From Rhizophagus sp. LPA8_4_AMF (taxonomy: Eukaryota; Glomeromycota; Glomeromycetes; Glomerales; Glomeraceae), in NCBI GenBank assembly GCA_021464525.1, contig JADRCO010000054.1, forward strand, positions 1 through 62,185: DNA of 62,185 bases, given 5' to 3'. Under the pieces are notes generated by a model. It was not told where the DNA came from. It did no database searches and was given only the letters and a program-made list of their open reading frames with translations. Shown piece after piece: positions 61,263 through 62,185 of the stretch. A program made the position numbers and the translations under genes. Each line of letters opens with the position of its first letter. Positions within the stretch are counted from its first letter, which is position 1.

Positions 61263-61383
61263 GGAAATTGCTAATTATCACTGCCGGTGATGATTACTGC
61301 AGGTGTAATCACATGATTATATTATTTAACTGCATGATTAATTATTAAATTTGAACAAATTTCAATACATTTCAATTTTTATC

Positions 61384-61577
61384 ACTAAGTACTTTATTTT
61401 TACAATTACGTAAATTATGTCCAGTTTCTTGACATCCTTTACATCATCTTTGTTTCTTATTACACACATCTATCTCTTTTTTCACTAATAATTCACCATC
61501 CAAATTTACATGATCGATCTTCACTGTTTTTTGCTTTACAGTTTCACCCTTACTTAAATATCTATTAGGAGGTTATC
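61384..61577 (-). pseudogene. Zinc-knuckle C-terminal fragment of a transposase
   Basis: The minus strand reads PPNRYLSKGETVKQKTVKI, then CNKKQR, a stop (TGA), then CKGCQETGHNLRNCKN, which fits the CX2CX4HX4C zinc knuckle, and ends at a stop near 61384. Such tails follow MULE/FAR1-type transposases. The in-frame stop and missing catalytic part mark it as a remnant. Assignment to a particular family is inference. Confidence 0.6.
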
Positions 61578-61662
61578 ATTAAACCCAAATAAACTTTCCT
61601 TACCCTAATCCTAAGCTACTCCAAATCAAAACTACTCTAAAGATAATGCATCTAATCTAAAC

Positions 61663-61896
61663 AAACTCTCCTTACCCTAACCCTAAGCAAACTCTCTTTA
61701 CCTTAACCCCAAGCAAACTCTCCTTATCCTAACCTTAAGCAAACCCTCCTTACCCTAACCCTAAGCAAACTCTCCTTACCCTAACCTTAAGCAAACTCTC
61801 CTTATCCTAACCCTAAGCAAATTCTCCTTATCCTAACCCTAAGCAAACTCTCCTTACCCTAACCCTAAGCAAACTCTCCTTACCCTAACCCTAAGC
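61663..61896 (+). repeat. 26-bp minisatellite with telomere-like core
   Basis: Nine units of AAACTCTCCTTACCCTAACC plus CTAAGC (26 bp) with scattered changes. Each unit contains CCCTAACCCTAA. Flanking pieces of a longer unit (AAACTACT-TAAAGATAA) recur at about 61628, 61913 and 61984, extending the array to about 61575-62035. Confidence 0.9.
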
Positions 61897-62185
61897 AAAC
61901 TCTGAATCAAAACTACTTTAAAGATAACGTATCTAACCTAAACAAATTTTCCTTACCCTAAATCTAAGCTACTCTGAACCAAAACTACTTTAAAGACAAA
62001 CAAACTCTCCTTACCTTAACTCTAAACACTCGAGTTCAATGTAATATGAGAGTTTCAAGTTCACTTTCAGAATCATTAAAATAATCTTTTTTATTGTCAT
62101 TTATTTCGGTATTCATTATGATAGATTAATAAAAAAAAGAGTCGTGAGAAAAATAATGAAAAATGAAATAAAACAGCAGAAAAAG

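Larger units (their letters stand above)
59045..62185. other. Repeat-dominated region at the right end
   Basis: Apart from the elements listed, I see no supported gene. An open frame at 60214-60477 (minus) carries Ser/Lys-rich sequence with no known domain. The end (62040-62185) is plain AT-rich DNA. Confidence 0.5.

Noticed and set aside
61663-61896. CRISPR array
   Set aside because: The units are contiguous with no unique spacers, and the genome is eukaryotic.
61575-62035. True chromosome end
   Set aside because: The sequence continues past the array, the units are 26 bp rather than pure 6 bp, and the strand orientation is wrong for a right-hand end.

Overview
The window looks like nuclear DNA of a fungus, most likely an arbuscular mycorrhizal fungus (Glomeromycotina, Rhizophagus-like). 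The reasons are: very AT-rich sequence full of homopolymer runs; genes split by short introns (about 55-230 nt) with GTAAGT-type donors; two large single-exon F-box/leucine-rich proteins; fungal families such as Msb1/Mug8 and a DUF3712 (Tag1-like) protein; and long gene-free stretches packed with decayed transposons. The genus is inferred from this overall character, not from a marker gene. All exon structures were assembled by eye from frame, phase and GT/GC...AG signals.

Layout. 1-11.5 kb: a hypothetical N/S-rich protein (1950-3464, minus), a secreted PKDAP-repeat protein with a probable GPI tail (5001-7523, minus), then transposon debris with a TA-flanked MITE. 11.5-18 kb: a small two-exon gene with a GC-AG intron, a decayed LINE (RNase H plus zinc-binding tail), and AT-rich sequence. 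18-25 kb: a DUF3712/Tag1-like membrane protein (plus) faces an arthropod-type hemocyanin/prophenoloxidase homologue (minus, six exons, all six copper histidines visible). 25-32 kb: mostly non-coding, with one MITE and one small hypothetical gene. 32-34 kb: cystathionine beta-synthase with an N-terminal Cys/His region that resembles the animal heme site. 34-39 kb: repeats only. 39-46.6 kb: an Msb1/Mug8-domain gene and two convergent F-box genes.

47-54 kb holds a tandem duplication of about 2.9 kb. In the left copy an NADPH-dependent FMN reductase is intact while the neighbouring minus-strand gene piece (NOL11-like C-terminal protein) is broken. In the right copy the reductase is broken and the NOL11-like gene is intact. 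This is followed by mitochondrial EF-Ts (minus), a RUS-family membrane protein (plus, with a second GC-AG intron) and an unrecognised two-helix membrane protein (plus). From 59 kb on there are a hAT-like MITE with an 8-bp target duplication, two other inverted-repeat elements, a long near-perfect palindrome, a zinc-knuckle transposase remnant, and a 26-bp minisatellite built on telomere-like CCCTAA units.

The genes do not form a pathway; the order looks like ordinary fungal gene islands between repeats. The most unusual items are the hemocyanin-type type-3 copper protein, the heme-type CBS N-terminus, two consensus GC-AG introns, a conserved 21-nt microexon in the FMN reductase, and the reciprocal decay of the duplicated segment.
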